Shown: one piece after another, positions 25,699-35,393 of the stretch
Position numbering within the stretch: position 1 is the stretch's first letter
How the letters are laid out: each line of letters begins with the position of its first letter
Assembly: GCA_003635195.1 (NCBI GenBank)
Contig: PYIY01000156.1
Coordinates: 1 to 64,000 of the forward strand
From: Candidatus Poribacteria bacterium
Lineage (GTDB): Bacteria > Poribacteria > WGA-4E > WGA-3G
Length of the DNA: 64,000 nucleotides
Direction of reading: 5' to 3'
The notes under the pieces: generated by a model
What the model was told of the DNA's origin: nothing
Databases searched by the model: none
What the model saw: the letters and a program-made list of their open reading frames with translations, nothing else
Position numbers and translations under genes: made by a program

Positions 25699-27393
25699 GT
25701 GCACGATCTCATCATCCGCAACGGAACAGTTATTGATGGTACAGGTAAACCGGGTTTCAAAGCCGATGTTGCCATCAACGGTGAGCGGATTACAACTGTC
25801 GGTGATGCGTCTGAAGCTGCTTACCAGACGATTGATGCTACAGGCAAACTCGTCACACCGGGGTTTATAGATACGCATACACACATGGATGCGCAGTTCA
25901 TGTGGGATCCGCTCGGCACACCTACATGTTGGCACGGTATCACTACGCTCGTGCTTGGGAGTTGTGGGGTCAGTTTCGCACCTGTCAAGCAGAGCGACCA
26001 CATGGTTTTGGCGAAAGTACTTGAGAGCGTTGAGGGTATTCCGGCAGAAAGTATCATGTCGAGTCTCCGTTGGAATTGGGAGACCTTCGGGGAGTACTAC
26101 GACGCTTTGGACGCATGCCCGAAAGGCGTGAATGTCTGCGGTATGATTGGACATGCAGCGACCCGCTACCACGCGATGGGCGAAGAGAGCCTGAAAAGGG
26201 ACCGAAACCCAACCCCCGATGAGATCAAAACGATGCAGGCTGCTATTGATGAGGCAATGGAGGCGGGCGCGCTCGGTTTCTCTACTTCTCGCACCCTTAC
26301 CCACAAAACCTCTGAAGGCATTCCGATTCCTGGTACTTTCGCACATCTTGATGAACTCGTCGCACTCGCACAAGCCATAGGCAGACACAACAAAGGTATT
26401 TTCCAATGGGCACCCGGTTTCGGGGAATATGAAAATTACCCGACGACGGAGTATCCAGAGACGCGAAAGGAGATTCACCGCATCGCCGAAGTGAACCGGC
26501 AGAGCGGATGTCCTGTCATCTTCAGCGCGTTCACACATGAAGCTGTGCCGACGATTCAGACGCTTTATTTAGGGTGGCTTGATGAAGAACGGGCTAACGG
26601 GGCACAGGCGCGGCCGATGGTATCTTCCCGCGTCAATACAGTAATGGTCGGGCTTTGCAATTGGATGCCGATTCGTGATGCCAGCGCGTGGCGGGCGTTA
26701 TATAGTCTCCCTTACCCTGAACGACTGTCAGCGATCCAAGATGAAAAGACACGTGTGCAACTCCTTGACATCCCGTCAGAGAGTGATGAACGCCTCGGTA
26801 AAATGCTATACCGGTTCGGACCGATGGAATGCGAGTATGTCCGTAAACCGGAGAATCTATTGTGCAATATTGCCCAAGAAAACGACGAGCGTCCCATAGA
26901 GACAATTGTTCGATTATTCTGCGAAACCGGTGGACGACAACTCTTCGCCTTTGCGACGAACAATCATAACCTCGCACACGTTGAGGAAGTTGTACGTTAC
27001 CGGGATACGCTCCTCGGCCTCGGCGACGCGGGCGCGCATGTCAATGCTATCTGCGATGCCTCCCTTTCAACGCACGCATTAACATATTGGCACGATGAAA
27101 GACAGTTATTCTCTCTTGAAGAGACAATCCGTCGGTTGACTTCCGACGGGGCAGAAGCCTTCGGGATTCCTGAACGCGGGCTCCTAAAACCGGGCTACTA
27201 TGCCGATGTCAATGTGATTGACGCGGATAACCTCCGCATGGAAATCCCTGAATTTGTTTATGATTTACCTGTTGGTGCAGGACGTTGGACGCAGCGGGCA
27301 CAGGGGTACGATTACACGCTTGTGAATGGGAAAGTCGTTGTTGAGAACGACAATCATACAGGTCGCCTTGTGGGGAAGTTAATCAGGATTTAA
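25699..27393 (+). CDS. N-acyl-D-amino-acid deacylase-like amidohydrolase
   Basis: 564 residues of the D-aminoacylase branch of the amidohydrolase superfamily: an N-terminal small beta domain (LIIRNGTVIDGTGKPGFKADVAINGERI), the metal motif DTHTHMDAQFMWDP, a TIM barrel with GMIGHAATRYHAMG, GLGDAGAHVNAICDAS near the C-terminus, and the closing LKPGYYADVNVIDADNL. Known: these hydrolyse N-acyl-D-amino acids with zinc in the cytoplasm, though many members have other amide substrates. The GTG start at 25699 is supported by AAAGGAGAG (25686-25694). Confidence 0.85.
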   Translation: MHDLIIRNGTVIDGTGKPGFKADVAINGERITTVGDASEAAYQTIDATGKLVTPGFIDTHTHMDAQFMWDPLGTPTCWHGITTLVLGSCGVSFAPVKQSDHMVLAKVLESVEGIPAESIMSSLRWNWETFGEYYDALDACPKGVNVCGMIGHAATRYHAMGEESLKRDRNPTPDEIKTMQAAIDEAMEAGALGFSTSRTLTHKTSEGIPIPGTFAHLDELVALAQAIGRHNKGIFQWAPGFGEYENYPTTEYPETRKEIHRIAEVNRQSGCPVIFSAFTHEAVPTIQTLYLGWLDEERANGAQARPMVSSRVNTVMVGLCNWMPIRDASAWRALYSLPYPERLSAIQDEKTRVQLLDIPSESDERLGKMLYRFGPMECEYVRKPENLLCNIAQENDERPIETIVRLFCETGGRQLFAFATNNHNLAHVEEVVRYRDTLLGLGDAGAHVNAICDASLSTHALTYWHDERQLFSLEETIRRLTSDGAEAFGIPERGLLKPGYYADVNVIDADNLRMEIPEFVYDLPVGAGRWTQRAQGYDYTLVNGKVVVENDNHTGRLVGKLIRI

Positions 27394-27440
27394 GACTCGC
27401 AGATGCAGCGAAAGGTATCTTTTCTGAAAGGATACGCCTT

Positions 27441-27644
27441 ATGGTAAAACAGACACAAATTCCTGAATCAGACGATCCAAAGGGTGAGCAGTTCCGGGAC
27501 TATATCCGGCACCGGCAACTTGAAATGCTGTCTGAGGACTTATGGGATGAGTATCTCTGGGGCGAGTTGGGTGCCGCCGTCCGCGATTTCGAGAACGAAC
27601 CGTGGGGAAAACCCTCGGAGGAAGATGACCCGGAATCGTCCTAA
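27441..27644 (+). CDS. Small acidic hypothetical protein
   Basis: 67 residues, strongly acidic, Trp-containing (LWDEYLWGELGAAVRDFENEPWGKPSEEDDPESS). AAAGGATA lies about 10 nt before the ATG. It lies between the amidohydrolase and the DNA methyltransferase, 21 nt before the latter. No family recognised; it could be an accessory of the methyltransferase. Confidence 0.5.
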   Translation: MVKQTQIPESDDPKGEQFRDYIRHRQLEMLSEDLWDEYLWGELGAAVRDFENEPWGKPSEEDDPESS

Positions 27645-27665
27645 TTATGAGAACACGTAAACACC

Positions 27666-28559
27666 ATGGGCAATTCATCTAAGAGAAACTACCGCGTCCA
27701 CCATGAAAATTGTACGACTGCCTTGGATCGCAGTAACTTTCCTGCAAGCGTAGACCTCTCCTTTCTCGATCCACCTTTTAATCAAGATAAGGCTTACAAT
27801 GCGTGGGATGATAACATGCCGCCCGAGAAGTATTGGGAATGGATGCATCAGATCTGTGCAAAGGTGTATGCATTGACTTCCGATGGCGGTGCGATTTATT
27901 TCATGCAGCGCGAGAAAAACACCGAATTCGTTCTGAAATGCCTGCGCGATGCTGGGTGGACTTTCCAAAATCTGATTATCTGGAAAAAGAAAACCTCGGC
28001 GGTACCGGGAACCAAACGTTTTGGCAAGCATTATCAGGTGATTGCGTTTGCGACGAAAGGCAGAACACCGCGCGTTTTTCATCGTTTGCGGATTGATCCA
28101 CCGCTGCCAGCGGATTACAAACACGCGCGAGAAAACGGTATGTTCGTTACCGATGTGTGGGACGATATCCGTGAGTTAACCTCCGGCTATTTTGCAGGCG
28201 ATGAGGCGTTGCGCGATGCGGATGGCAATCGTTTACACAAGCAGCAAGCACCTATCCAACTTCTGCTTCGGATTGTACTCTCTTCGACAAATCCCGGTGA
28301 TGTTGTTTTGTATCCGTTCGCTGGTTCAGGGACGACGCTCGTTGTGGCAGCGCAATTGAGGCGAAAATCGGTGGGGATTGAACTGGATTCGCAGAATGTT
28401 GCACTCATTGAAAACAGGCTTGCTGAACGGAGAGAATCGGACGATGTTTCACGCTTTTTCAAGGATTACGCATGCACTCCAGATTTAGAAGCAATTTGCG
28501 GAGAGGAAAATCCACATCATTTTCGTTTTAGGAAACGTGGTCATCAAAGGAGAACTTGA
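27666..28559 (+). CDS. Solitary beta-class DNA methyltransferase (N4-cytosine or N6-adenine)
   Basis: 297 residues. Catalytic motif IV SFLDPPFNQ (DPPF 35-38) precedes SAM motif I YPFAGSGTT (218-224) and SVGIELD, the order of beta-class amino-methyltransferases. A HKQQAPIQLLLRI stretch stands in for the usual HPTQKP block. No restriction gene is adjacent, so it is an orphan methylase or a regulator of replication or expression. The ATG is at 27666 with a weak ribosome site. Base target cannot be read from sequence. Confidence 0.85.
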   Translation: MGNSSKRNYRVHHENCTTALDRSNFPASVDLSFLDPPFNQDKAYNAWDDNMPPEKYWEWMHQICAKVYALTSDGGAIYFMQREKNTEFVLKCLRDAGWTFQNLIIWKKKTSAVPGTKRFGKHYQVIAFATKGRTPRVFHRLRIDPPLPADYKHARENGMFVTDVWDDIRELTSGYFAGDEALRDADGNRLHKQQAPIQLLLRIVLSSTNPGDVVLYPFAGSGTTLVVAAQLRRKSVGIELDSQNVALIENRLAERRESDDVSRFFKDYACTPDLEAICGEENPHHFRFRKRGHQRRT

Positions 28560-28560
28560 T

Positions 28561-28734
28561 ATGCTGAACATACTACTTTGTATGTTGGTGAGTCTTGTTA
28601 TTCTCGTGGTGGCTCTGAGATTCAAAAAAGCTGCACTAATCCTCTTAGGCATTTTAATTGTGGTAGGGAGTGTGTTTGGGATTATAGTGTGGCAAAGTGG
28701 GAAACCTACACCCTTGAACCGTTCCTCTACATAA
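28561..28734 (+). CDS. 57-residue membrane protein
   Basis: MLNILLCMLVSLVILVVALRFKKAALILLGILIVVGSVFGIIVW: two hydrophobic segments split by a basic RFKK turn, an inner-membrane hairpin. AAAGGAG is positioned just before the ATG at 28561, inside the methyltransferase 3' end; an upstream in-frame ATG lacks such a site. Function unknown. Confidence 0.55.
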   Translation: MLNILLCMLVSLVILVVALRFKKAALILLGILIVVGSVFGIIVWQSGKPTPLNRSST

Positions 28735-29047
28735 CTCTTGAAGATTGCGTCTTAGTAAAGTAACCCAACTTGCTACCTCTGTGATTTTAGACGCATGAAC
28801 ACCGTTGTTCAGTGAGAAGCGATCATTTTTGCGAAAAACTTGGCGTGTTCCCAACCATTTTCGGCACGAAGAGGCACAGGAAACCAACAGCCTATGCTAC
28901 AGGGCGGCAACTTGGGTTAAAGTAATGAAAATAAAAGAATTCGGTAATTTGGTAAACTCGGTTTTCACTCGCGCGAACGCCTCTTATCCGTGTTAATCCG
29001 CGTAATCCGTGTAATCCGCGATTCAGACAACGAAGGAGTAGAATGTT
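28735..29047 (+). other. 313-nt gap with two kinds of short repeats
   Basis: No gene. Bases 28874-28897 form the palindrome GCACAGG-N10-CCTATGC, the reverse complement of the copies near 10254-10316 and 37862. Bases 28984-29020 hold four direct copies of a 9-bp unit (T)TAATCCGYG. AAGGAG at 29033-29038 serves the next gene. Confidence 0.55.
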
Positions 29048-30757
29048 TTGAAGCACCGATATTGGATACAGTCCTTTATTATTTGTATCGTAGTATCTTT
29101 TTTTTTAAGTGTTGACGGATTTTCTAAGGACATATCGTTTGGTGAAGTACCTGAGGCTATCCAGAAAATCGCTCTCCGTGAAATTGGAGATGTGCCAATT
29201 CGTGATGTTGACCGAGAAAGAGAAGATGGCGAAACTGTATACGATATAGAGGCGAAAGACGATAGCATTGACATTGAACTGGAGATCGCAGCCGATGGAA
29301 CGCTCCGGGAAAAAGATGTTACAGAGAAGATTACTTTCTCTGAACTGCCGATATCTGTACAGGATACGGTTCGCCAGCAGGTCGGGACGCTAAAAATTAA
29401 CGACGTGGAGCGGAGAACCGAGCTCGGTATGAGGATCGTAGGAAACAGTTTACAAACCGAGACGACTTATTACAATATTGAAGCTGATGAGTTCGGTGTG
29501 GAAATTGACTTGGAAATCGCACCAGATGGTAGATTGCTGGATATAGATGTCAGCGATCCTATCCGACTCAAGGTAAAGCTCCTCGCGAAATCTAAGATCC
29601 CTACACTTGCTGACATCGCACCCTATAGAGAAGCACTCGTGTTTTACGAGTACAGCGTCCGGAAACGTATTGAGGGCGAATTCAAAGGAAACCAAAAACT
29701 CCGCGTCGCGCATTGGGCAATCTACGATAATCAACCGCAGGCAATCGGAAAGGCAAAAGTAGGAAGTTCGCATACACTTCACCTTTATCCGTACCAGCAA
29801 TTCAACGAACTGAAGAGTCTTTACACCAGTGATACACTTACGTTAGACCCTGACATCCCACTCTATCACGATGTCGGACAGAAGATTCTCGAAAACCGAT
29901 CCGTCGAGGAACGGTACGACTACGACAGCATTTTTTCTGAGAAGATGCCAATTTTTTGGCGGATAAAAGATCAACTTAAACTTGTGTCCTTAGGGGACTC
30001 GCGGGGCGCGGCAGGTGTTCGAGCGGAAATATTTTATGGTGCGGAAAACCAAAAGACTCCGGTGGCGTATAACCTCGCAATTTCAGGCGGTCCATTAGAA
30101 TTCCAAGAAATTGTGGTTGATAAATACCTCACGAAAATGCCCAACTTAGAATGGGTCGTTTATCAGATGTCGCCCCGCGCGGTGAACCGATATTTTGAAC
30201 ATTCAGCGGATCGGGAATTATTAAAAAGTCGCGGCTTTGCATTTGATCGGAAGCACGCCGAGACCCTTTGGCAGGGATCCGATGAAAATAAAAAGACGGT
30301 TGCTGAAATTACTTCAGTACCGCACGTCTCGGAATACTGGAACGAGCGTCCGTGGGGTTGGAAGTTTAAGGCTGAAGTATGGCAGCACCCGAAGACTGAA
30401 AGATTTGAACGGAAATGGGAGATTTCTGAAAAACGCTGGAACCGGCTTACGTCTATGATCGTTGCATTGAACGAGCGGGATGTTAAGATATTGCTATATT
30501 TGTCACCCCTTCACCCGGTTATGCGGGGTCAACCCGTCGTGGATGATGACGGGACAACCCAGAAAGGGTATCGGGAATTGGTGGGTCGCTTAAAACAACT
30601 GGAGACACAGTTCCCGAACCTCGTCTTCGTTGATTTCCTTCAGGGCGGAAATCATGACTTCCTTCCAGAGATGTTCAAGGACCTTGACCACCTGAACGCA
30701 CTTGGTGCAACGAAGTTGACGCAGAAGTTAGAAGAAGTTCGGCAACGCTACGAGTGA
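29048..30757 (+). CDS. Secreted PepSY-like + SGNH-hydrolase-like protein
   Basis: 569 residues with a signal peptide (IQSFIICIVVSFFLSVDGFS). Next come two PepSY-like repeats (VPEAIQKIALREIGDVPIRDVDRE and LPISVQDTVRQQVGTLKINDVERR). The C-terminal half looks like an SGNH/GDSL-type domain: LVSLGDSRGAAGV (about 315-325) for block I and DLDHLNALGATKL near the end for the D-x-x-H block. The start is TTG 29048 with AAGGAG 9 nt upstream; a nearby ATG at 29043 is out of frame and stops at once. The gene lies just before an AlgI-type acyltransferase gene, so it may act as the periplasmic transferase or esterase for polysaccharide acetylation. Confidence 0.7.
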   Translation: MKHRYWIQSFIICIVVSFFLSVDGFSKDISFGEVPEAIQKIALREIGDVPIRDVDREREDGETVYDIEAKDDSIDIELEIAADGTLREKDVTEKITFSELPISVQDTVRQQVGTLKINDVERRTELGMRIVGNSLQTETTYYNIEADEFGVEIDLEIAPDGRLLDIDVSDPIRLKVKLLAKSKIPTLADIAPYREALVFYEYSVRKRIEGEFKGNQKLRVAHWAIYDNQPQAIGKAKVGSSHTLHLYPYQQFNELKSLYTSDTLTLDPDIPLYHDVGQKILENRSVEERYDYDSIFSEKMPIFWRIKDQLKLVSLGDSRGAAGVRAEIFYGAENQKTPVAYNLAISGGPLEFQEIVVDKYLTKMPNLEWVVYQMSPRAVNRYFEHSADRELLKSRGFAFDRKHAETLWQGSDENKKTVAEITSVPHVSEYWNERPWGWKFKAEVWQHPKTERFERKWEISEKRWNRLTSMIVALNERDVKILLYLSPLHPVMRGQPVVDDDGTTQKGYRELVGRLKQLETQFPNLVFVDFLQGGNHDFLPEMFKDLDHLNALGATKLTQKLEEVRQRYE

Positions 30758-30901
30758 ATCTGCTGCCAAAGCAGACGATTGTCAAAATCGGATTTCTGAC
30801 AAAAATAGAGCAGCAGTGCAACAACGGCGCACTGCGGATATACGGAGAGTGCGTTTGAAAACTCAAACTCCCTGAACCGAACCGCAAGGTTATTAAAAAA
30901 A

Positions 30902-32305
30902 ATGGTTTTCAGTTCGCATATCTTTGTCTACTATTTTCTCCCGATTGCCCTTATAAGTTACTATCTACTCCCGCGCCGAGCGAAACATTTCGGATTGACG
31001 CTTTTTAGTTATGTCTTTTACGGATGGGCAAACCCTCTGTTTGCTCCGCTCATGTTTGCCTCAACGCTGATTGATTGGACGTGTGGACGCGTCATCTCTG
31101 AGAGCAAGCATCAGCGGAATCGCAAATTGGCAGTAACGGTTTCAATCTGCTCGAATCTGTCCCTCTTAGGTTTTTTCAAATACTTCAACTTCGGCATTGC
31201 GAACATAAATAGTATTATGGGGTGGCTGGGTCTACCTATATGGGAGGGTGTTCTCCACGTAACGCTTCCACTCGGTATCAGTTTCTACACCTTCCAGTCG
31301 ATGAGTTATACGATTGATGTCTACCGCGGCGATGCCAAAGCGATTCGGAATTTTATTGACTTCGCGTGTTATGTGTCCATGTTTCCGCAACTCGTTGCGG
31401 GTCCAATCGTTCGATTTTCAGAGATTGCTGATCAGTTACGGCATCGCACACACACGTTGCAGAGGTTTGCTCGTGGTATCGCCTTTTTTTCGCTTGGGAT
31501 GGCAAAGAAGGTCTTGATAGCGAATCCGTGTGGTAAATGTGCTGACACAGTTTTCGATGCCGGTGTCGTTAGCACACTTGATGCGTGGTATGGCGTAATC
31601 GCGTATGCGTTTCAAATCTATTTCGATTTTAGCGGTTATTCCGACATGGCAATCGGTTTGGGGTTAATGCTGGGCTTTACTTTTCCAAAAAACTTTGATG
31701 CGCCTTATCGTGCTGAATCTATTACGGAGTTCTGGCGGCGGTGGCATATCTCATTGTCCAGCTGGTTGCGTGACTATCTCTATATTCCATTGGGGGGTAA
31801 CCGTCGAGGTGCGGCTTGCACCTACGTCAATTTAGCACTTGTGATGCTGCTCGGCGGTTTATGGCACGGTGCGTCTTGGAATTTTGTTATCTGGGGCGGC
31901 ATTCACGGCGGCATGCTTGCCCTTGAGCGGAAACGCGGAAAAGCGAGTTTTTACGGATCAATACCGAAACCCTTACGGGTCGCGGCAACGTTCCTGCTTG
32001 TGCTGATAGCATGGGTTTTCTTTAGAATCAGTGAACTTCCACACGCAATCACCTATCTGCAATGCATGTTCAGCAAAGTCCATGTTCAACCCAGCACCGA
32101 TCTAATTTCAGGCATACTCTATCAACCTTACTATCTATGGGTTATGTGCGTAGGAGGCGTTGTCGTGTGGTGTTTTCCACAGACGTGGGACTGGACGCGA
32201 CAGTTGACGCCTCTCAGAATAGGCGTGTGCCTATGTCTGCTCTGGTTATCTCTCGCTGTATTGGCAACGCAGGCATATAATCCGTTTATCTATTTTATTT
32301 TTTAA
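30902..32305 (+). CDS. AlgI/DltB-type MBOAT O-acyltransferase
   Basis: 467 residues, about ten membrane segments. MBOAT marks: [27 protein letters not shown] (His282) and [15 protein letters not shown] (catalytic-type His322). [16 protein letters not shown] is typical of AlgI. Known: AlgI passes acetyl groups across the inner membrane to AlgJ/AlgX-type SGNH transferases that acetylate alginate or other exopolysaccharides. Flanked by SGNH-type genes on both sides. The ribosome site is weak (AAGG about 12 nt upstream). Confidence 0.9.
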   Translation: MVFSSHIFVYYFLPIALISYYLLPRRAKHFGLTLFSYVFYGWANPLFAPLMFASTLIDWTCGRVISESKHQRNRKLAVTVSICSNLSLLGFFKYFNFGIANINSIMGWLGLPIWEGVLHVTLPLGISFYTFQSMSYTIDVYRGDAKAIRNFIDFACYVSMFPQLVAGPIVRFSEIADQLRHRTHTLQRFARGIAFFSLGMAKKVLIANPCGKCADTVFDAGVVSTLDAWYGVIAYAFQIYFDFSGYSDMAIGLGLMLGFTFPKNFDAPYRAESITEFWRRWHISLSSWLRDYLYIPLGGNRRGAACTYVNLALVMLLGGLWHGASWNFVIWGGIHGGMLALERKRGKASFYGSIPKPLRVAATFLLVLIAWVFFRISELPHAITYLQCMFSKVHVQPSTDLISGILYQPYYLWVMCVGGVVVWCFPQTWDWTRQLTPLRIGVCLCLLWLSLAVLATQAYNPFIYFIF

Positions 32306-32447
32306 TGGCAGTCGGCGATCAGGTAATTTAATTTTTGCTGACAGATTCTCTGCCGTGGAAACAACATCGCTGTGCCTTTTGCCTGCTTCCAAAACGCCCA
32401 ACTTGAACCTAAAAATTTCTCTCGATTCTGAGGTTGAAAAAGAAGCC

Positions 32448-32476
32448 TTGAACTTCATCAAGGCATGGTGTATAAT
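32448..32476 (+). promoter_or_regulatory. Promoter of the antitoxin gene at 32515
   Basis: TTGAAC (32448-32453), 17-nt spacer, TATAAT (32471-32476). The start would be near 32483, about 32 nt before the ATG, which has GGAGG 7 nt upstream. Confidence 0.65.
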
Positions 32477-32514
32477 TTGGATAATATTATCTTCTGGTCA
32501 CGCGGAGGTCTCAG

Positions 32515-32736
32515 ATGAACGCAACGCCACAAAATATATTAGAAGCATTCAATCAACTCCCTGAGACAGAAAAACATGCCCTTGCTTATGAAATCATAAA
32601 ACAGGTCGCTCAGCTGGATATCCCGCCTCTAACGGATGAGGCACTCACCGAAGTTGCTGAGACGCTTTTCCTTGAGCACGACAAAACGGAGGCAGCCGAT
32701 GCCGAAGCAAAATCGGGGGGAAGTATGGCTCGTTGA
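32515..32736 (+). CDS. Addiction-module antitoxin-like protein
   Basis: 73 residues: MNATPQNILEAFNQLPETEKHALAYEIIKQVAQLDIPPLTDEALTEVAETLFLEHD. The first half matches the short helical addiction-module type often found before MazF/PemK toxins. The last 13 codons overlap a frame coding the first 20 residues of a MazF-like toxin, which is then lost (next entry). It sits inside the polysaccharide acetylation locus and has its own promoter. Confidence 0.65.
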   Translation: MNATPQNILEAFNQLPETEKHALAYEIIKQVAQLDIPPLTDEALTEVAETLFLEHDKTEAADAEAKSGGSMAR

Positions 32737-32815
32737 TCTCGGAATGGTCGCTAAGGATGGAAACGGGATTTTATCTCCATCTACTGCGAATTGCCTTCGT
32801 AAATGCCAAACTTAG
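32699..32815 (+). pseudogene. Truncated MazF/PemK-type toxin remnant
   Basis: A 38-codon frame from ATG 32699 reads MPKQNRGEVWLVDLGMVAK and then unrelated residues to a TAG at 32813. RGEVWLVDLG is the conserved N-terminal beta strand of MazF/PemK ribonucleases. The usual continuation (RPVLVVS-type strand) is absent, and the start of the next gene (32803) lies where the toxin body should be. Overlap with the antitoxin gene is the normal arrangement for this module. Confidence 0.6.
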
Positions 32816-34350
32816 CTGAACATCGTCGGGAGATGGCTCTAAAAGCGCTCGGCACCACACTTGTCAAACGGAATCTGAGCATCGTCAGCCTTGTCATCTT
32901 CAGCGCGACGCTTCTATCTGTCCCAATCTGTCAGCTGGTCTCCGACATCCAACGCGGGGAATCTCTTCACGTTTTTCGAGCGATTGGTTTACTGCCTGTC
33001 CCTCACCTCGAAGAGATTGAGGCGTACGAGGACACGCTCGAAGAAGAATCCGTACTGACCGATTGGCTCTTGCCGGGCGTTCAGACAATTCTGACGCGGG
33101 TGTTCCTTACCGGTAACGAACAAGCCTATCTCGGACGCGATGGCTGGTTGTTCTACCGTGCCGACATAGATTCACTCATTGGTGCCAGTCCCTCAAAAAC
33201 AGCAAGCGCGGCACTTACCACTCTTATTGACTTTAGTCGTCAGTTGGAAGCACGCGGTATCACACTTATCGTTGTGCCAACACCAGTTAAACCGACAATT
33301 CACCCTGAGCAATTTTCAGCACGCTACCGAAACACTAACGCACCGATACATCATCCCGATTATGCGGCGTTTATTGATGGGCTTATATCAGAGGGCGTTC
33401 TGGTATACGATCCATCGCAACTGCTCTTTGAAGCTGCTCGCCAAGAAACACAATATCTCAAAACGGATACGCACTGGAAACCGGCGACGATGGAACGGAT
33501 CGCACACCATCTATCTGCGTTTATTACTGAACGGATTGAATTATCTACTGATCAATCAACTACCTACGTCAAAACAGCCGAGGATACCGCCAATATCGGG
33601 GACATCGCGAAGATGCTGAAGCTGCCGACCGGTCAAAAGTTGTTTCCACAGGAGCGCGTCACACGCTACATTGTTCAGACCCCTTCAGGTAACCTGTGGC
33701 GACCGGATCAAGAATCAGAGATTCTATTTTTAGGGGATAGTTTCAGCAATATCTACTCGCTCGCTGGTATGGGATGGGGTGACGCTGCAGGCTTTGTTGA
33801 ACACCTTAGCGCGGAACTCGCGCGACCCATCGATAAAATTGTCATCAATGCTGGTGGTGCCGATGCGACGCGTCAGGCACTTGTGCAAGAAATTAGCCGT
33901 GGAAATGATCGTCTCGCCGGTAAACGCGTCCTTATCTATCAGTTTGCGACGCGGGAAATCTTCTCTGGCGATTGGAAACTATTGTCCATACCGCAGGTTC
34001 AAGCCGCTGAGCAGTCACAGACGCGAAATGAGGACATAACCGTCACGGCAACTATCAAGGCAAAAACGGAGCCGCCGATGCCGCGAACCGTTCCGTATGC
34101 CGAATGCATCATCGCGCTGCATCTCGAAAACGCAGATACATCTGAGCTGCCGGAAGCGTTCGTCGTATTTCTGTGGGGCATGCGTGAAAATCAGTGGACA
34201 GATGCTGCTACTTTCAAAGTGGACCAGAAAGTTAAGTTGCGGCTCCGTCCGTGGACGGCAGTTGAAACTGAATACGGCAGCTACAACCGCAAGGAATTAG
34301 AGGATGAAGAGACTTGGTTGTTGGATGTTTATTGGGGTGAGCTACCGTAG
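32803..34350 (+). CDS. AlgJ/AlgX-like SGNH O-acetyltransferase
   Basis: 515 residues with an N-terminal membrane anchor (about 25-48). The catalytic domain shows GWLFY (114-118), LKTDTHWKPATM (Asp222 and His224 of the DxH pair) and ILFLGDSFSN (Ser313 nucleophile of the GDS block). Known: AlgJ/AlgX transfer acetyl from AlgI onto exopolysaccharide in the periplasm. The C-terminal 110 residues form an extra beta-rich region. The next gene starts 18 nt downstream. Confidence 0.82.
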   Translation: MPNLAEHRREMALKALGTTLVKRNLSIVSLVIFSATLLSVPICQLVSDIQRGESLHVFRAIGLLPVPHLEEIEAYEDTLEEESVLTDWLLPGVQTILTRVFLTGNEQAYLGRDGWLFYRADIDSLIGASPSKTASAALTTLIDFSRQLEARGITLIVVPTPVKPTIHPEQFSARYRNTNAPIHHPDYAAFIDGLISEGVLVYDPSQLLFEAARQETQYLKTDTHWKPATMERIAHHLSAFITERIELSTDQSTTYVKTAEDTANIGDIAKMLKLPTGQKLFPQERVTRYIVQTPSGNLWRPDQESEILFLGDSFSNIYSLAGMGWGDAAGFVEHLSAELARPIDKIVINAGGADATRQALVQEISRGNDRLAGKRVLIYQFATREIFSGDWKLLSIPQVQAAEQSQTRNEDITVTATIKAKTEPPMPRTVPYAECIIALHLENADTSELPEAFVVFLWGMRENQWTDAATFKVDQKVKLRLRPWTAVETEYGSYNRKELEDEETWLLDVYWGELP

Positions 34351-34367
34351 TGACTTTGGGGAGTCTA

Positions 34368-35393
34368 ATGAAAATAATCTTACAAGTTGCGACCTACGTG
34401 TTGGTATCTATTCTGCTGCTGGTATTTTCTAACTTCACCGCTGCTGAGACGGAACTTTTCGGACAGTCGTTGGCTAAAAAGGCTGCCGCGGCAGAAGCAC
34501 AAAAGACGACAGTCGTTTCTGGGAAAGATGGATGGTTGTTCTTTGCACCCGAACTACGCGCTATGAGCGTTGGGCAATTTTGGGGCGATGCAGCGGCGCG
34601 CGTCAGTCGCGCCTCAAACCCTGAATTCGCCGACCCACTTCCTGCTATCCTCGACTTCAAGGCACAATTGGACAAGGTAGGTATCGAGCTAATCTTCGTT
34701 CCAATACCAGCAAAAGCCACGATTTATCCTGAGATGGTTTCTGAGCACGGCACCGGGACGACACGGACTGATAAATACCATCTCAAATTCTACGACGTTT
34801 TGCGGGAACAGGGTGTGAATGTGCTTGATTTAACGCCGATTTTCCTCAAAAACCGGTTTGCCGATGCTGGGCCTGTCTACTGCAAACAAGATACACACTG
34901 GTCTGGGCAAGGGTGTATTTTGGCAGCGGAGGCGATTGCTAAAGTCATCGGTACGCCTTCGTGGGTGGGGGAAATCCCTAAGAGAAATATTGAGATGGAA
35001 ACGCGCATGACCGAAGTTACGGGTGATCTTTGGAAAGCACTCGGCGACGAGAATCTGCAGAAAGAACAACTCCGGCTGACTTATATCAAGGAAGGTGCCA
35101 GCGCGTCGTGGCGAGCAAGTCCGGTTGTTCTGCTCGGAGATAGTCACAACCTTGTCTTTCACGCGGGCGGAAACATGCATGCACAGGGAGCGGGTCTACC
35201 GGACCATCTCGCCTATCAGCTTGGGTTTCCTGTGGATGTCGTAGCGGTTCGTGGTTCGGGGGCAACGCCGTCGCGGTTGAACCTGTATCGACGGCGCGAT
35301 AACATGAAGGGGAAGCAAGTTGTTATTTGGTGCTTGAGTGTCCGAGAATTCACAGAAGGGCAGGGGTGGCGAAAGGTGCCTGTGATTCGATAA
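34368..35393 (+). CDS. Second AlgJ/AlgX-like SGNH O-acetyltransferase
   Basis: 341 residues from the ATG at 34368, preferred over a GTG at 34350 (which overlaps the previous stop) because GGGGAG is 5-6 nt upstream and the signal peptide MKIILQVATYVLVSILLLVFSNFTAAE then starts correctly. Motifs: DGWLFFAPEL (54-63), CKQDTHWSG (Asp175 and His177) and VVLLGDSHN (GDS 257-259). With the previous gene it probably forms a two-transferase set fed by the MBOAT protein. Confidence 0.85.
   Translation: MKIILQVATYVLVSILLLVFSNFTAAETELFGQSLAKKAAAAEAQKTTVVSGKDGWLFFAPELRAMSVGQFWGDAAARVSRASNPEFADPLPAILDFKAQLDKVGIELIFVPIPAKATIYPEMVSEHGTGTTRTDKYHLKFYDVLREQGVNVLDLTPIFLKNRFADAGPVYCKQDTHWSGQGCILAAEAIAKVIGTPSWVGEIPKRNIEMETRMTEVTGDLWKALGDENLQKEQLRLTYIKEGASASWRASPVVLLGDSHNLVFHAGGNMHAQGAGLPDHLAYQLGFPVDVVAVRGSGATPSRLNLYRRRDNMKGKQVVIWCLSVREFTEGQGWRKVPVIR

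Noticed and set aside
28984..29020. Four 9-bp TAATCCGYG units as a CRISPR or iteron origin
   Set aside because: Units abut directly without spacers; no replication gene nearby. Kept only as a short tandem repeat.
29043..29050. ATG at 29043 as start of the PepSY/SGNH gene
   Set aside because: It is out of frame with the gene and meets TGA after one codon; TTG 29048 is used.
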